Source: Pseudanabaena frigida
Lineage (GTDB): Bacteria > Cyanobacteriota > Cyanobacteriia > Pseudanabaenales > Pseudanabaenaceae
Reading direction: 5' to 3'
DNA length: 64,000 nucleotides
NCBI GenBank assembly: GCA_003242085.1
Contig: QBML01000022.1
Span: 1-64,000, forward strand
Part shown: piece by piece, positions 33,819 through 42,054 of the stretch
Layout of the letters: each line of letters opens with the position of its first letter
How positions within the stretch are numbered: the first letter of the stretch is position 1
Program-made: the position numbers and the translations under genes
Notes under the pieces: model-generated
Seen by the model: only the letters and a program-made list of their open reading frames with translations
Database searches by the model: none
Told to the model about the DNA's origin: nothing

Positions 33819-35423
33819 ATGGTCGATGATTTTCATGCTGACGCTTCTGAGAATATTTATTGGCAATATGTTCAACAATGTTGTCCGCATTTTAATCTTA
33901 ATGTGCTGTCTCAGCTTAAAGAAGATATACAAACAACAAATTGGGAAGAACCAAGCTCAGCTATTGAGTTCAATAATGTTGCAGTCATGGCGTTGGTTGC
34001 CGCAGATAACGCTGAAGACCTATCTGAGAGATTAATTTATTGGGAATTTGCTCTAGATTTACTAAATCAAGGTGCAGAACTTCCTAATAATTTTCTTTGC
34101 AAAGCACATTTAGCTGTAGCTTACAGTTTGATCAATAATTTGAAGGATTCAACCAATATTGCAGACAATTGCTTTTTAGAAACATTGCAAGCATTAAGCA
34201 TTCCCGCTTCAAGGCAGCCTTTGGGACTTGTTTATTTACCACGACATCTAAAAAAGTGGTCAATCATTTGTTCAGAGCAACTTCCAGTTATTTTGCAAGC
34301 ATCTGATGGAGTTACACAAGCACTTACCCTTAGTACAGAAGTTCTTTGCCATTCACATCTATTCTTTTTAAATAAGCAAGGACTTAAGTTACTGCAACTA
34401 GCTGTCCAATTTAATACTAATTCCGCAATGCTCAACCTCCAGTTAGGTCTTTGTGGTATCTGTCATGAGCACATGGAAAACTTAGCTTACATATATCGAG
34501 CTAGGATCTTATCCCTTGACTCTTCAATTATCCTACAATCTCTATACTTAGTATGCCAACATTTACAACAAATGTTGATAGCTGAGCAATGGAAAGCGAT
34601 CGCCACAACCTATGCTCAAAATAATCCTCAAGATATTCAATGGAAATGGACAGAGTTAGATGTTGATAGCCCGTTTACTTATGTTCCTTTTGAAGATACT
34701 TTACTTTTAGCTGTTGAATCTAGCTTACATAGTATTGTCACCAATGTACTTATTGCCCAAGGCGATTGGTTTGAAGTAGAAATGGAATTGTGGCGAGATA
34801 ATATTTACGCTGGCATGACTATAATTGATGTCGGCGCAAATGTTGGTGTTTATACTTATAGTGCCGCTCAGCGTGTTGGCAAATTGGGCAAAGTTATTGC
34901 GATCGAGCCTTTTTCTGGATGTGTGCGTTGCCTTGAGGAGACTCGTCGGGTCAATCAGCTCGATTGGGTTCGGATAATTGCTGGAGCTGTTGGCGAACAT
35001 AATGGTAAGGCTCGACTTTCCCTTAAATCATCTAACGAGGCAAATAAACTAATTTCTGAAGACGATGAAGTAACCCCAACAGACATTTTTGAAACAGTTG
35101 CTTATTTCACACTTGATAGCTTGATTGAGCAGGAAAACTTAAATCGAGTCGATTGGCTTAAAATCGATGCTGAAGGGCATGAAATGCAGGTTTTGGCTGG
35201 TTCTAACCGTATTTTGCAAGAATTCAAGCCAAATATACTCTATGAAAATATTGAAGGCAAGCAAGAAAATAGTATCGAAGTTGCTGAATATTTAATGCAA
35301 CATGATTACAAATTGTTTTACTATAGACCTTATTTGAAGCAATTAATTCTAGTCGATTTACTGGAGGAACTACAGGGAAACCTAAATATAATCGCTATTT
35401 CAAACTCAAAATTTCACAACTAA
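33819..35423 (+). CDS. FkbM-family methyltransferase with long helical N-terminal part
   Basis: A 534-residue protein. Residues 1-290 are helical and contain possible TPR-like segments (FALDLLNQGAELPNNF, LLQLAVQFNTNSAMLNLQLGL). The FkbM methyltransferase domain occupies about 310-525, with the SAM loop IDVGANVGVYTYSAA, AIEPFSGCVRCLEE and WLKIDAEGHEMQVLAGS. This combination resembles cyanobacterial proteins where TPR regions are joined to FkbM domains, often near glycosyltransferase genes. The substrate is probably a glycan, by family knowledge only. It is flanked by related hairpins. Confidence 0.88.
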   Translation: MVDDFHADASENIYWQYVQQCCPHFNLNVLSQLKEDIQTTNWEEPSSAIEFNNVAVMALVAADNAEDLSERLIYWEFALDLLNQGAELPNNFLCKAHLAVAYSLINNLKDSTNIADNCFLETLQALSIPASRQPLGLVYLPRHLKKWSIICSEQLPVILQASDGVTQALTLSTEVLCHSHLFFLNKQGLKLLQLAVQFNTNSAMLNLQLGLCGICHEHMENLAYIYRARILSLDSSIILQSLYLVCQHLQQMLIAEQWKAIATTYAQNNPQDIQWKWTELDVDSPFTYVPFEDTLLLAVESSLHSIVTNVLIAQGDWFEVEMELWRDNIYAGMTIIDVGANVGVYTYSAAQRVGKLGKVIAIEPFSGCVRCLEETRRVNQLDWVRIIAGAVGEHNGKARLSLKSSNEANKLISEDDEVTPTDIFETVAYFTLDSLIEQENLNRVDWLKIDAEGHEMQVLAGSNRILQEFKPNILYENIEGKQENSIEVAEYLMQHDYKLFYYRPYLKQLILVDLLEELQGNLNIIAISNSKFHN

Positions 35424-35489
35424 TTATCCTAACGCAGATCTTGTGGCATTCTTGAGGGTTATGAAAGGGAATAGATTTGATAACTATAG

Positions 35490-35530
35490 AAATTTTAAAA
35501 AGTGTTGATTCACAACACTTTTTAAAATTT
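35490..35530. repeat. Perfect 18-bp hairpin, GTGTTG/CAACAC family
   Basis: Arms AAATTTTAAAAAGTGTTG and CAACACTTTTTAAAATTT pair perfectly around ATTCA. It may terminate the FkbM gene, 67 bp upstream, and is related to the hairpin at 33629-33679. Confidence 0.8.
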
Positions 35531-35537
35531 ATTGCAC

Positions 35538-35654
35538 TATATAGCACTCCTAAATCATTTGTGGAACAATGGGGCTTCGACTTCGCTCAGCCATCAATAT
35601 ACGTTGGCTGAGCGAAGCCAAAGCCTCTCACAACTTATTTAGGATTGCTATATA
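35538..35654. mobile_element. MITE-like element, 117 bp
   Basis: Terminal inverted repeats of 26 bp with four mismatches: the left end starts TATATAGCACTCCTAAAT and the right end finishes ATTTAGGATTGCTATATA. A second inverted pair inside carries CTTCGCTCAGCC and GGCTGAGCGAAG. It has no coding capacity. Related elements of near-equal length lie at 60814-60932 and perhaps 25105-25220. TA-rich ends would fit a Tc1/IS630-type transposase acting in trans, which is inference. Confidence 0.7.
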
Positions 35655-35721
35655 AAGTCTAAATAGGCTGAAACGCGCAGCAATATCAGCATGAATTAGG
35701 ATGTAATTGAATCTTCTATTC

Positions 35722-35877
35722 ATGAGGCGAGGTTCTCCAATCACTGTAAGTTCTTTAAAGATAAAACGCTACAATATTTGCTGTGCTCCATTTCTTTCTG
35801 ACGAAGAGAAACAGTGGTTAAGTGATGAGATTAAAGACTTTGTAGAAAAACAAAAACTAAAGTTAGAAGAAGGTTAG
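35722..35877 (+). pseudogene. Duplicated C-terminal fragment of the membrane kinase
   Basis: The frame MRRGSPITVSSLKIKRYNIC through DFVEKQKLKLEEG and stop is nearly the same as the last 51 residues of the kinase that ends at 32464, and the DNA aligns from about 35716 to the stop codon. It has no start signal of its own beyond an internal Met and lacks the kinase and TM parts. It is best read as a remnant of a duplicated kinase gene, now 3.4 kb downstream of the intact copy, with the two FkbM genes between them. The rest of the 650-bp interval before the next gene holds the hairpin and MITE listed separately, and about 195 bp of AT-rich sequence with no further feature. Confidence 0.85.
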
Positions 35878-36073
35878 TTTTTATTGCATAGCTGTCCAAA
35901 TTATAGAAATATGTAGAGTTATCTAAAATATTCAAGTTAATTGATCTAAAAGCTAAAGTATAATCACAAAAAACTCTTAGTTTTTACTTAGATTAACTGG
36001 ATTGTATATGTAAGTCTGTATTTGCATCCAAGGTGCTATTTTCAGGTTTACTTACTCTTTATCAAAAAGCTTT

Positions 36074-36835
36074 ATGAAATCTATAAAGAAGTATAATTCG
36101 GCGATCGCTTATCTACTCACATACTTTACATTAACCAATGTGTCGGGATGTAGTCAGTCAGTATCTCAAGCAAAGACAACAGCAATTAGCGAACCTCCCT
36201 TGCCGACGGCTTCAAATGTAGCAAACATTAGCCAGAATAAAGCTAAACGAACCTTTACCCCTGAACTTGTCAAAGCATATATTGATGGTTGCAATGCATC
36301 TGGTGGTACACAGGAATACTGCAATTGCTTTATAGGCACAATTAAGACAGTTCTCACTCCAGATGAATTTGACAAAGCTGGTGAAGCTTTTAAATTAGAA
36401 GGTAAAATTCCTCCCGTTATAGATAAAGCGATGAAATCATGCCAACCAGCACCACAACCAAAGCCTAATAACAATCAATCACCTAGTCAATCTGTTAGCC
36501 AATCTGTCAACCAGCCCGTCAACAAAACGGTTCCAGACACTGGAGAAATATCACTTGCAAGGCATCTCAAGAAGATAGGAGCAGTTTTTTACGGTACTTA
36601 TTGGTGTCCAAGCTGTAGTTGGCAAAAGAATCTTTTTGGAGACGCATTTACAGAAATACAATATGTTGAATGCGATCCAAGAGGAAATAATCCCCAACCT
36701 GAGATGTGTAATAGCTTCGGGGTAACTGCTTACCCTACTTGGCAAATCAATGGGAAGTCTTATGTTGGCGGCTACTATTTAAGCGATCTTGCCGAAATAT
36801 CTGGTTATAAAGGTTCTCGAAACTTTAGAAATTAA
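36074..36835 (+). CDS. Lipoprotein with thioredoxin-like (VKOR C-terminal type) domain
   Basis: A 253-residue probable lipoprotein: the hydrophobic start ends in the lipobox VSGC with Cys26. A middle helical part (about 60-130) has four cysteines (DGCNASG, YCNCF, KSCQP). After a Gln/Ser/Asn-rich linker, residues 155-250 form a thioredoxin-like domain with the active site YWCPSCSWQK and cis-Pro region AYPTWQING, closely resembling the Trx domain fused to cyanobacterial and plant VKOR. It would sit on the outer face of the membrane and exchange disulfides with the CcdA-like protein encoded six bases downstream. No VKOR membrane domain is present, so the electron partner is probably CcdA-like. 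Confidence 0.85.
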   Translation: MKSIKKYNSAIAYLLTYFTLTNVSGCSQSVSQAKTTAISEPPLPTASNVANISQNKAKRTFTPELVKAYIDGCNASGGTQEYCNCFIGTIKTVLTPDEFDKAGEAFKLEGKIPPVIDKAMKSCQPAPQPKPNNNQSPSQSVSQSVNQPVNKTVPDTGEISLARHLKKIGAVFYGTYWCPSCSWQKNLFGDAFTEIQYVECDPRGNNPQPEMCNSFGVTAYPTWQINGKSYVGGYYLSDLAEISGYKGSRNFRN

Positions 36836-36840
36836 GGCTC

Positions 36841-37701
36841 ATGTCACGAATCAAGAAATTCCTTTTAGCTCCATCAAGTATTTATGCAAGAAGATTTTTT
36901 CTTCCATGCCTACTTTTTATTGTCACGACAATTACGGTCTTATTAATTAGTAAAGTAAATTGGACATTGTTGTTTCAACCAATCCAAAATTTGTCATTTG
37001 AGATGGATGCTAACTATTACCGTTGGTTCAGCAAGCAAGCAATGACAAATCCATTCATATTAATACCTCTTGCATTTGCGGGCGGACTGGTCGCTAGTAT
37101 TTCTCCATGCATATTAGCTTTGCTTCCAGTAAATCTCAGTTATATCGGAACTCGCGAAATCACATCCAAAAAAGAAGCCTTCATTAAGGCTGGTACTTTT
37201 GTATTAGGAGTGGTAACGGTTCTTAGTTTGCTTGGACTGTTCTCCTCATTTGCTGGTCTAATCTTGATCAAATATCAAGGATATATCCATGCGATAGTAG
37301 GGATGATTATACTTCTAATGGGATTGAGTTTATGGGGCATTTTTCGCTTACCCTTGCCACAAATTAGTTTCAGATTTCCTTCGTTGGGTTCCTATGGAAT
37401 TGGACTAACTTTTGCTCTACTAAGCTCTCCTTGTACGAGTCCAATTCTATTTGCTGTGCTGGCTGCTGCCGCCACTTCAGGCTCTCAGCTTTACAGTGTT
37501 TTGGCTATGATTAGTTATGCCTTGGGTTACACCACCATTATTTTCTTAGCCAGTTTATTTACGGGTTTGGTGAAGCAAGCCCGATCGCTAATGAAGCATT
37601 CTGAAACAATTAATCGCATTGGTAGCATTGGCTTAATCTTAATGGGAGGATTTTATCTAATGACTGGTATGCAATGGATTGTCGCAATATTAAAGATTTA
37701 A
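36841..37701 (+). CDS. CcdA/DsbD-like membrane thiol-disulfide transporter
   Basis: A 286-residue membrane protein with seven or so TM helices. After an N-terminal TM and a short loop, the core has the two conserved Pro-Cys sites: SISPCILALLP and LLSSPCTSPILF. These cysteines carry reducing equivalents from cytoplasmic thioredoxin to partners across the membrane, for cytochrome c maturation or other disulfide reduction. The gene follows the thioredoxin-like lipoprotein gene by five bases, so the two proteins very probably form one electron path. The N-terminal extension of about 70 residues is longer than in minimal CcdA. Confidence 0.88.
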   Translation: MSRIKKFLLAPSSIYARRFFLPCLLFIVTTITVLLISKVNWTLLFQPIQNLSFEMDANYYRWFSKQAMTNPFILIPLAFAGGLVASISPCILALLPVNLSYIGTREITSKKEAFIKAGTFVLGVVTVLSLLGLFSSFAGLILIKYQGYIHAIVGMIILLMGLSLWGIFRLPLPQISFRFPSLGSYGIGLTFALLSSPCTSPILFAVLAAAATSGSQLYSVLAMISYALGYTTIIFLASLFTGLVKQARSLMKHSETINRIGSIGLILMGGFYLMTGMQWIVAILKI

Positions 37702-37723
37702 TTTAGACGATTCAATTTCTAAA

Positions 37724-39355
37724 TTATTGCAGATAGATATTTTCCCAATTATAGCGATCGCTATCCACCCCGAAGACCTTCACCAAAGCTAGAAAATTAC
37801 TCCCCGCATAACCAACTATCCGATCTGATTTACCTTGTAACTGAGGAATAAAAAAGTCGAAAATCAATTGAATTTTCTTCTCACTGCGATAGGCTCTCCA
37901 AATGCCATTTCGCAATCGTGAAAGTAATCTGGCTTCGTTAAGATCTTCTAAATTCTGACATTTCGGTTTGACTAACGCACAAGTACGAAATAGCTTTAAG
38001 CAGTCAATATCCTGTGACTCGATCGCCTCAAAAAACTCCTCTAAAATTTGCTCCACTAGTTCCTCTAGCAAATACTTCATCAAAAATGGCTGAAGCGTAA
38101 AACATACCTCTACTTCATCGACTACTTTCTCAATTAGCGATCGCCTTTCGAGTGCCGATAGAACTTCAAAAATCTGCGAAAAAGGTGGAGGCATCAGTAG
38201 AGCATCTCGCAACCTTGCTAAAGTCAACGGTTCGCGCTCGATAGTCAACCAATATAGAATCTCTTTCTCTAGCTCAGAAAGTCGATCCACTTGTTGCTTG
38301 AGTAATGACCTCATGCGATCGCCGATCACAATCGTATTTTCTTGCAAAAATGCGCGCACATCATTCCCAAACACCTCGCAAATTGTGGCGGCGATCATTT
38401 TTAGTGCTAGTGGATTGCCGCTATACAGCGTTGTAATCTCTTGCAGTTCTCGTTCACTACCACGACAACCCTTTGCTTTGAATAGTTCTGTTACTTCGGC
38501 AATCTCTAAGCCACGCAAACCTAGAGATCGCATAGGCGAAGACGCTTCCTCATACATAGCAACTTCTGCAGGTTTTTCGCGACTAGTTAACAGCAAACAA
38601 CTTTGATGGCGATCGCTAGCTAATCTATTTAAGATTTCTCCATATCCCTCGTAACCCGTCTGATAGAATCCTGTCTGCGGCTTAATTTTTCCTTCACTAC
38701 TCAAAAATATGGCTTCCAAACCATCAATAATCAACAAACAACGATACTGCTGACAATACTCGATGAGTTGATTAATGCCCTGTTGCAAGTTATCGATACT
38801 TACGGTCTCCTTAGCATTAGCAAAAAAGCGCAGTAAATCTTGTAAAAAATCTTTCGGTGTCGGTGCGGACTGAAGCGATCGCCATATCAAACGGTCAAAT
38901 TTATCCTGCAAGCGATCGGCGCAAGCCACAGCTAGAGACGTTTTACCAATGCCGCCTATGCCCAAAATCGCCACCATTTTGCAGCGATCGCCGATCGACC
39001 AATTTTCTAGCAACGTCAATTCATCTTCGCGCCCATAAAAATCGATCAGATCAGGAGATTGATCCCAATCTTGCTGTGCTTGAGCATTTGTTAGTTTTGG
39101 GGCTGTAGGCGTATCCTCATCTTCTAGAAAAATATTTTCAGCGATCGCTTGCCAATCTGTTAGCCCCACCGCCACACAAATAGCAATAAATGTCTCGCGA
39201 TCGATCGCGATTCCCCGCCAAAATCGTCGCACCGTCGCCTGTGATGTATGGGCTGCCTGCCACCATGCCAAAGTCCGAGTTTTCGTCCAGCCTTTACGCC
39301 GCCTTGCGCGATCGGCTAGTTCAAGACCTTGTTTTGATGCTTTGAGCGTGGACAT
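37724..39355 (-). CDS. STAND NTPase with N-terminal HTH, lacking C-terminal repeats
   Basis: A 543-residue protein. The N-terminal 70 residues form a helix-turn-helix-like domain (TKTRTLAWWQAAHTSQATVRRFW) typical of cyanobacterial STAND proteins. The NB-ARC-like NTPase has Walker A GIGGIGKTS (132-140), Walker B LLIIDGLEA, sensor LLLTSRE and GNPLALK. A winged-helix/ARC region follows. In relatives I know, the segment GYAGSNFLALV leads into WD40 or pentapeptide repeats; here the protein stops some 20 residues later. It may be a truncated sensor, or a variant that uses separate proteins for sensing. It is divergent from the zinc-protein/sigma/CHAT gene run. STAND proteins act in signalling and phage defence. 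Confidence 0.85.
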   Translation of the reverse strand: MSTLKASKQGLELADRARRRKGWTKTRTLAWWQAAHTSQATVRRFWRGIAIDRETFIAICVAVGLTDWQAIAENIFLEDEDTPTAPKLTNAQAQQDWDQSPDLIDFYGREDELTLLENWSIGDRCKMVAILGIGGIGKTSLAVACADRLQDKFDRLIWRSLQSAPTPKDFLQDLLRFFANAKETVSIDNLQQGINQLIEYCQQYRCLLIIDGLEAIFLSSEGKIKPQTGFYQTGYEGYGEILNRLASDRHQSCLLLTSREKPAEVAMYEEASSPMRSLGLRGLEIAEVTELFKAKGCRGSERELQEITTLYSGNPLALKMIAATICEVFGNDVRAFLQENTIVIGDRMRSLLKQQVDRLSELEKEILYWLTIEREPLTLARLRDALLMPPPFSQIFEVLSALERRSLIEKVVDEVEVCFTLQPFLMKYLLEELVEQILEEFFEAIESQDIDCLKLFRTCALVKPKCQNLEDLNEARLLSRLRNGIWRAYRSEKKIQLIFDFFIPQLQGKSDRIVGYAGSNFLALVKVFGVDSDRYNWENIYLQ

Positions 39356-39473
39356 TAGTAGTTAATTGAGTTAGGTTAATTTTCGAGATTTTGCATAGCT
39401 CTACTTATCCTAGATATATGATGCATGACATAGATAATATTACAGAAATGATTATCTACAAGGATGTAGCAAA

Positions 39474-39914
39474 ATGTCTAACACCGAGTTTGATCTGTTA
39501 AATTCTGAGATTTGGAACTGTGATAAATTGCTTGAGTTTCGTTGTCCCCAAAGTTGGGCAGGTTTGACCGAAACATCAAATCAAACCGAACGATACTGTC
39601 AGACCTGTCAAAAAAATGTGCATCTATGCTCCACACCTAATGAGTTTATTGCTAAAGGCAAGCTAGGACATTGTGTTGCAATACCAATAGAATTAACCCC
39701 CAGTCATGCACTGATACCGATAGTTGTGGGAAGCCCCAATCAAGAAAAGGTGCGAAAGTGGCATGAAGCTAGTCAGAAAAGTAGTACCTGGTGGCTATCT
39801 GTACTTTCTCAAAAAACATTTTTTACTGCTTTAACCTCAAACTTAGCCCTAACAGCAGTTCGTCGAATTATGGCATCTAACAAATTTCGGATAAGATCTA
39901 ATTTATTCAGATGA
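39474..39914 (+). CDS. Cysteine-rich zinc-binding-like protein, unknown
   Basis: A 146-residue protein with an N-terminal metal-site-like segment: FRCPQSWAGLTET, RYCQTCQKNVHLC and GHCVAIPIE. I recall this cysteine pattern from bacterial hypothetical proteins, often N-terminal to other domains, without a known function. The C-terminal part includes a weakly hydrophobic stretch (WWLSVLSQKTFFTALTSNLALTAV) that might touch the membrane. An AAGGATG precedes the ATG. It begins the plus-strand run leading to the sigma-like and CHAT genes. Confidence 0.65.
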   Translation: MSNTEFDLLNSEIWNCDKLLEFRCPQSWAGLTETSNQTERYCQTCQKNVHLCSTPNEFIAKGKLGHCVAIPIELTPSHALIPIVVGSPNQEKVRKWHEASQKSSTWWLSVLSQKTFFTALTSNLALTAVRRIMASNKFRIRSNLFR

Positions 39915-39958
39915 AAATGATTGATTCACCCAAATCCCAGCAAAGTCAGTGAATAGAA

Positions 39959-40498
39959 ATGGAACTTACCAAGAATTCCTACGACCGAAAATTAGAAATG
40001 GCTATTGAACAAATTTCAGAGCATTACGGGTTCAAATTGCATACTTCTGAAACCCAAAAAATTGTTAGTTTGCTACGAGAAGTACAAGATCCTTCTTGCT
40101 TAGAAGCAACTACACAAATTGAGGTTCACAATCATCATGTAAATTTTTTGAGTTATATTAACTCTCTGCTTAGTGCGATCGCGGAATGGGAATCTAAGCA
40201 AGTTGCATCAAATCTAAAGTTATGTCAAAATTTTCTTGGTAGAGTAATTACAGTGCCTCAAAATGAAGGGAAATTGATTCTTTGCGATGAACTAGTAAAA
40301 ATATTTTGTTATAACCAACTTGAGTATTGTGATCGTGTAGTAGAAACGATTGCTAAGGTGGAAAAATCTTTCTTAAAAGTCGAAGCAAATATTAAAGGAA
40401 TGCAATTATGTCTCTCTTGTAACAAGATAACTAAAGGATTTAAAGGGGAAAATGGTTGTTTTTGCGGTTTCTGTGGTCAAACTTTAGCTCAAGAATAG
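39959..40498 (+). CDS. Helical protein with C-terminal zinc ribbon, unknown
   Basis: A 179-residue soluble protein. The first 140 residues are predicted helical (LEMAIEQISEHYGF, LLSAIAEWESKQVASNLKL). The end carries a zinc ribbon with two knuckles, CLSCNK and CGFCGQ. I do not recognise a family. It starts 44 bp after the previous gene and 64 bp before the sigma-like gene, so it may be part of that transcript. The start ATG is in MELTKNSYDRK. Confidence 0.6.
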   Translation: MELTKNSYDRKLEMAIEQISEHYGFKLHTSETQKIVSLLREVQDPSCLEATTQIEVHNHHVNFLSYINSLLSAIAEWESKQVASNLKLCQNFLGRVITVPQNEGKLILCDELVKIFCYNQLEYCDRVVETIAKVEKSFLKVEANIKGMQLCLSCNKITKGFKGENGCFCGFCGQTLAQE

Positions 40499-40562
40499 AA
40501 TTGATGCATAGGTCAAAGTATACGAGAAGTAGGAATAGGTTGGGATAGTTACGGAAATTGTT

Positions 40563-41951
40563 ATGAAAGCAAGCCAGTATTGGCAATTTTTAAAGTTAAA
40601 GGCGACAGGTCAATGCATTCGCGAAACGATCGCCAATGCTAGAGAATTTTTCTTGCAACAATTTCCTGCCATAGATGATAGTGAATCTAATACTAAGGAA
40701 CTATCAGATTTACAAGTTCAACGGCAACTATGGCAATTGTCACAAAATGGCGAGGCGATCGCTGAACTCTGTTTGCGATGTTTTATTTCTAATCAAATCG
40801 AGCAAACCTGTTACCAAATCGCCAATCAGTTTGGAAATAATCATGGATTTAAGCATCACGATCTATTGCTTTTTGTACTGAATGATTATATCGAAACATT
40901 ACGCGATCGCCACCCAAGCCGATTTATATCAGTTTCCCGTGAAATCTTGGATAGCTTCGATCCAGATCGCAGTAACTTAGCCACTTGGACAAGTCGAAAG
41001 GTCAAACAAAATCGTGAATTAAATGCGTTTCTGTTAGAGCATGGCGTTTATCTAGTCAGCGATTGGGCGATTCTCAACGATACAAGTCAAAAGCAATTGG
41101 AACGGATTTATACAGAGTTTTATCAAACGGATCTACATTCCATTCAACTGTCAAAAAATTTATTAGAGAGCTATCATGCCATTTATCGGGTCGATCGCTT
41201 GCAGTCAAGATTAAATGGAAGTAAAGGTCAATGTCCTCCTCCAACTCCAGAACAGTTGCAGAAAATCAGCGAATATTTAGCTCTGAATTACTCAACAAGC
41301 ATAGCCCTAACTACCATTCTGGATAGATTGCAGGAGATGGCAGGCAAACTGCGTCAGTATCGCATTCAAGCAAGAGGGGGGAAACCTCATCAAATTTCCT
41401 TCGATCAGCCGAATCTAACTATTAATTCTGCTAGTTTATTAGCTAATCCTGAAGACGATCGTGAAGCTTTTAATTTTTTAGAAGCATACCGTCAACAGTT
41501 CGAGCAAAGCTTAGAGAAAGCGATCGCCAAAGTGACAGAAGTTCGTTATATCAGACTCAAACAGCGATCGTCTGATAACGCTGTAAATTTTCTAACGGGG
41601 CTGAGTTTATTTCACTGTCATGGTCAAACTATGTCGGAAATTGCTACCGAAGTTGGACTAGAAGCTCAGTATCAGGTAACGCGATTACTCAAATTAAAAG
41701 AATTGCGATCGGATATTCGTCGTGAAATTTTGGGGAGTTTATGTGAAGATGTGATTGGAATAGTCGAGTTCTATGCTAATCCTTCACAATTAAGTGAACT
41801 AGATCGAAAATTAGAAGTTATTTTACAAGAACTGGTGGATGAGGAAATGGATCGAGCAGAAACTGAAAGTATCAAAAATAAAGGAACTCCACTCCGAAGT
41901 CGTTTTGCAATGAAGCTCTGTAAGTATTTAAGGCAAGTGCATAAATGCTAA
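40563..41951 (+). CDS. Sigma-70-like protein of the DUF1822/CHAT operon
   Basis: A 462-residue soluble protein. The middle resembles a divergent sigma factor region 2 (DYIETLRDRHPSRFISVSREILDSF, ATWTSRKVKQNREL, VSDWAILNDTS). Residues 345-385 look like a region 4 helix-turn-helix (LSLFHCHGQTMSEIATEVGL then YQVTRLLKLKELR). I recall similar proteins in cyanobacteria annotated as sigma-70 family and encoded before DUF1822 and CHAT-CHASE2 genes. The sequence is diverged enough that promoter recognition cannot be assumed. It would be the transcriptional output of the three-gene system, possibly released or activated by proteolysis; that is inference. Confidence 0.65.
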   Translation: MKASQYWQFLKLKATGQCIRETIANAREFFLQQFPAIDDSESNTKELSDLQVQRQLWQLSQNGEAIAELCLRCFISNQIEQTCYQIANQFGNNHGFKHHDLLLFVLNDYIETLRDRHPSRFISVSREILDSFDPDRSNLATWTSRKVKQNRELNAFLLEHGVYLVSDWAILNDTSQKQLERIYTEFYQTDLHSIQLSKNLLESYHAIYRVDRLQSRLNGSKGQCPPPTPEQLQKISEYLALNYSTSIALTTILDRLQEMAGKLRQYRIQARGGKPHQISFDQPNLTINSASLLANPEDDREAFNFLEAYRQQFEQSLEKAIAKVTEVRYIRLKQRSSDNAVNFLTGLSLFHCHGQTMSEIATEVGLEAQYQVTRLLKLKELRSDIRREILGSLCEDVIGIVEFYANPSQLSELDRKLEVILQELVDEEMDRAETESIKNKGTPLRSRFAMKLCKYLRQVHKC

Positions 41952-42054
41952 TGATTGCATAACTAATACATACCTAGCACTATGAACAGACAACGAATTA
42001 GAATAAATCAACGTCATGATGACACTCCACCTACTCAGCTCTGGGGGAAAGCCA

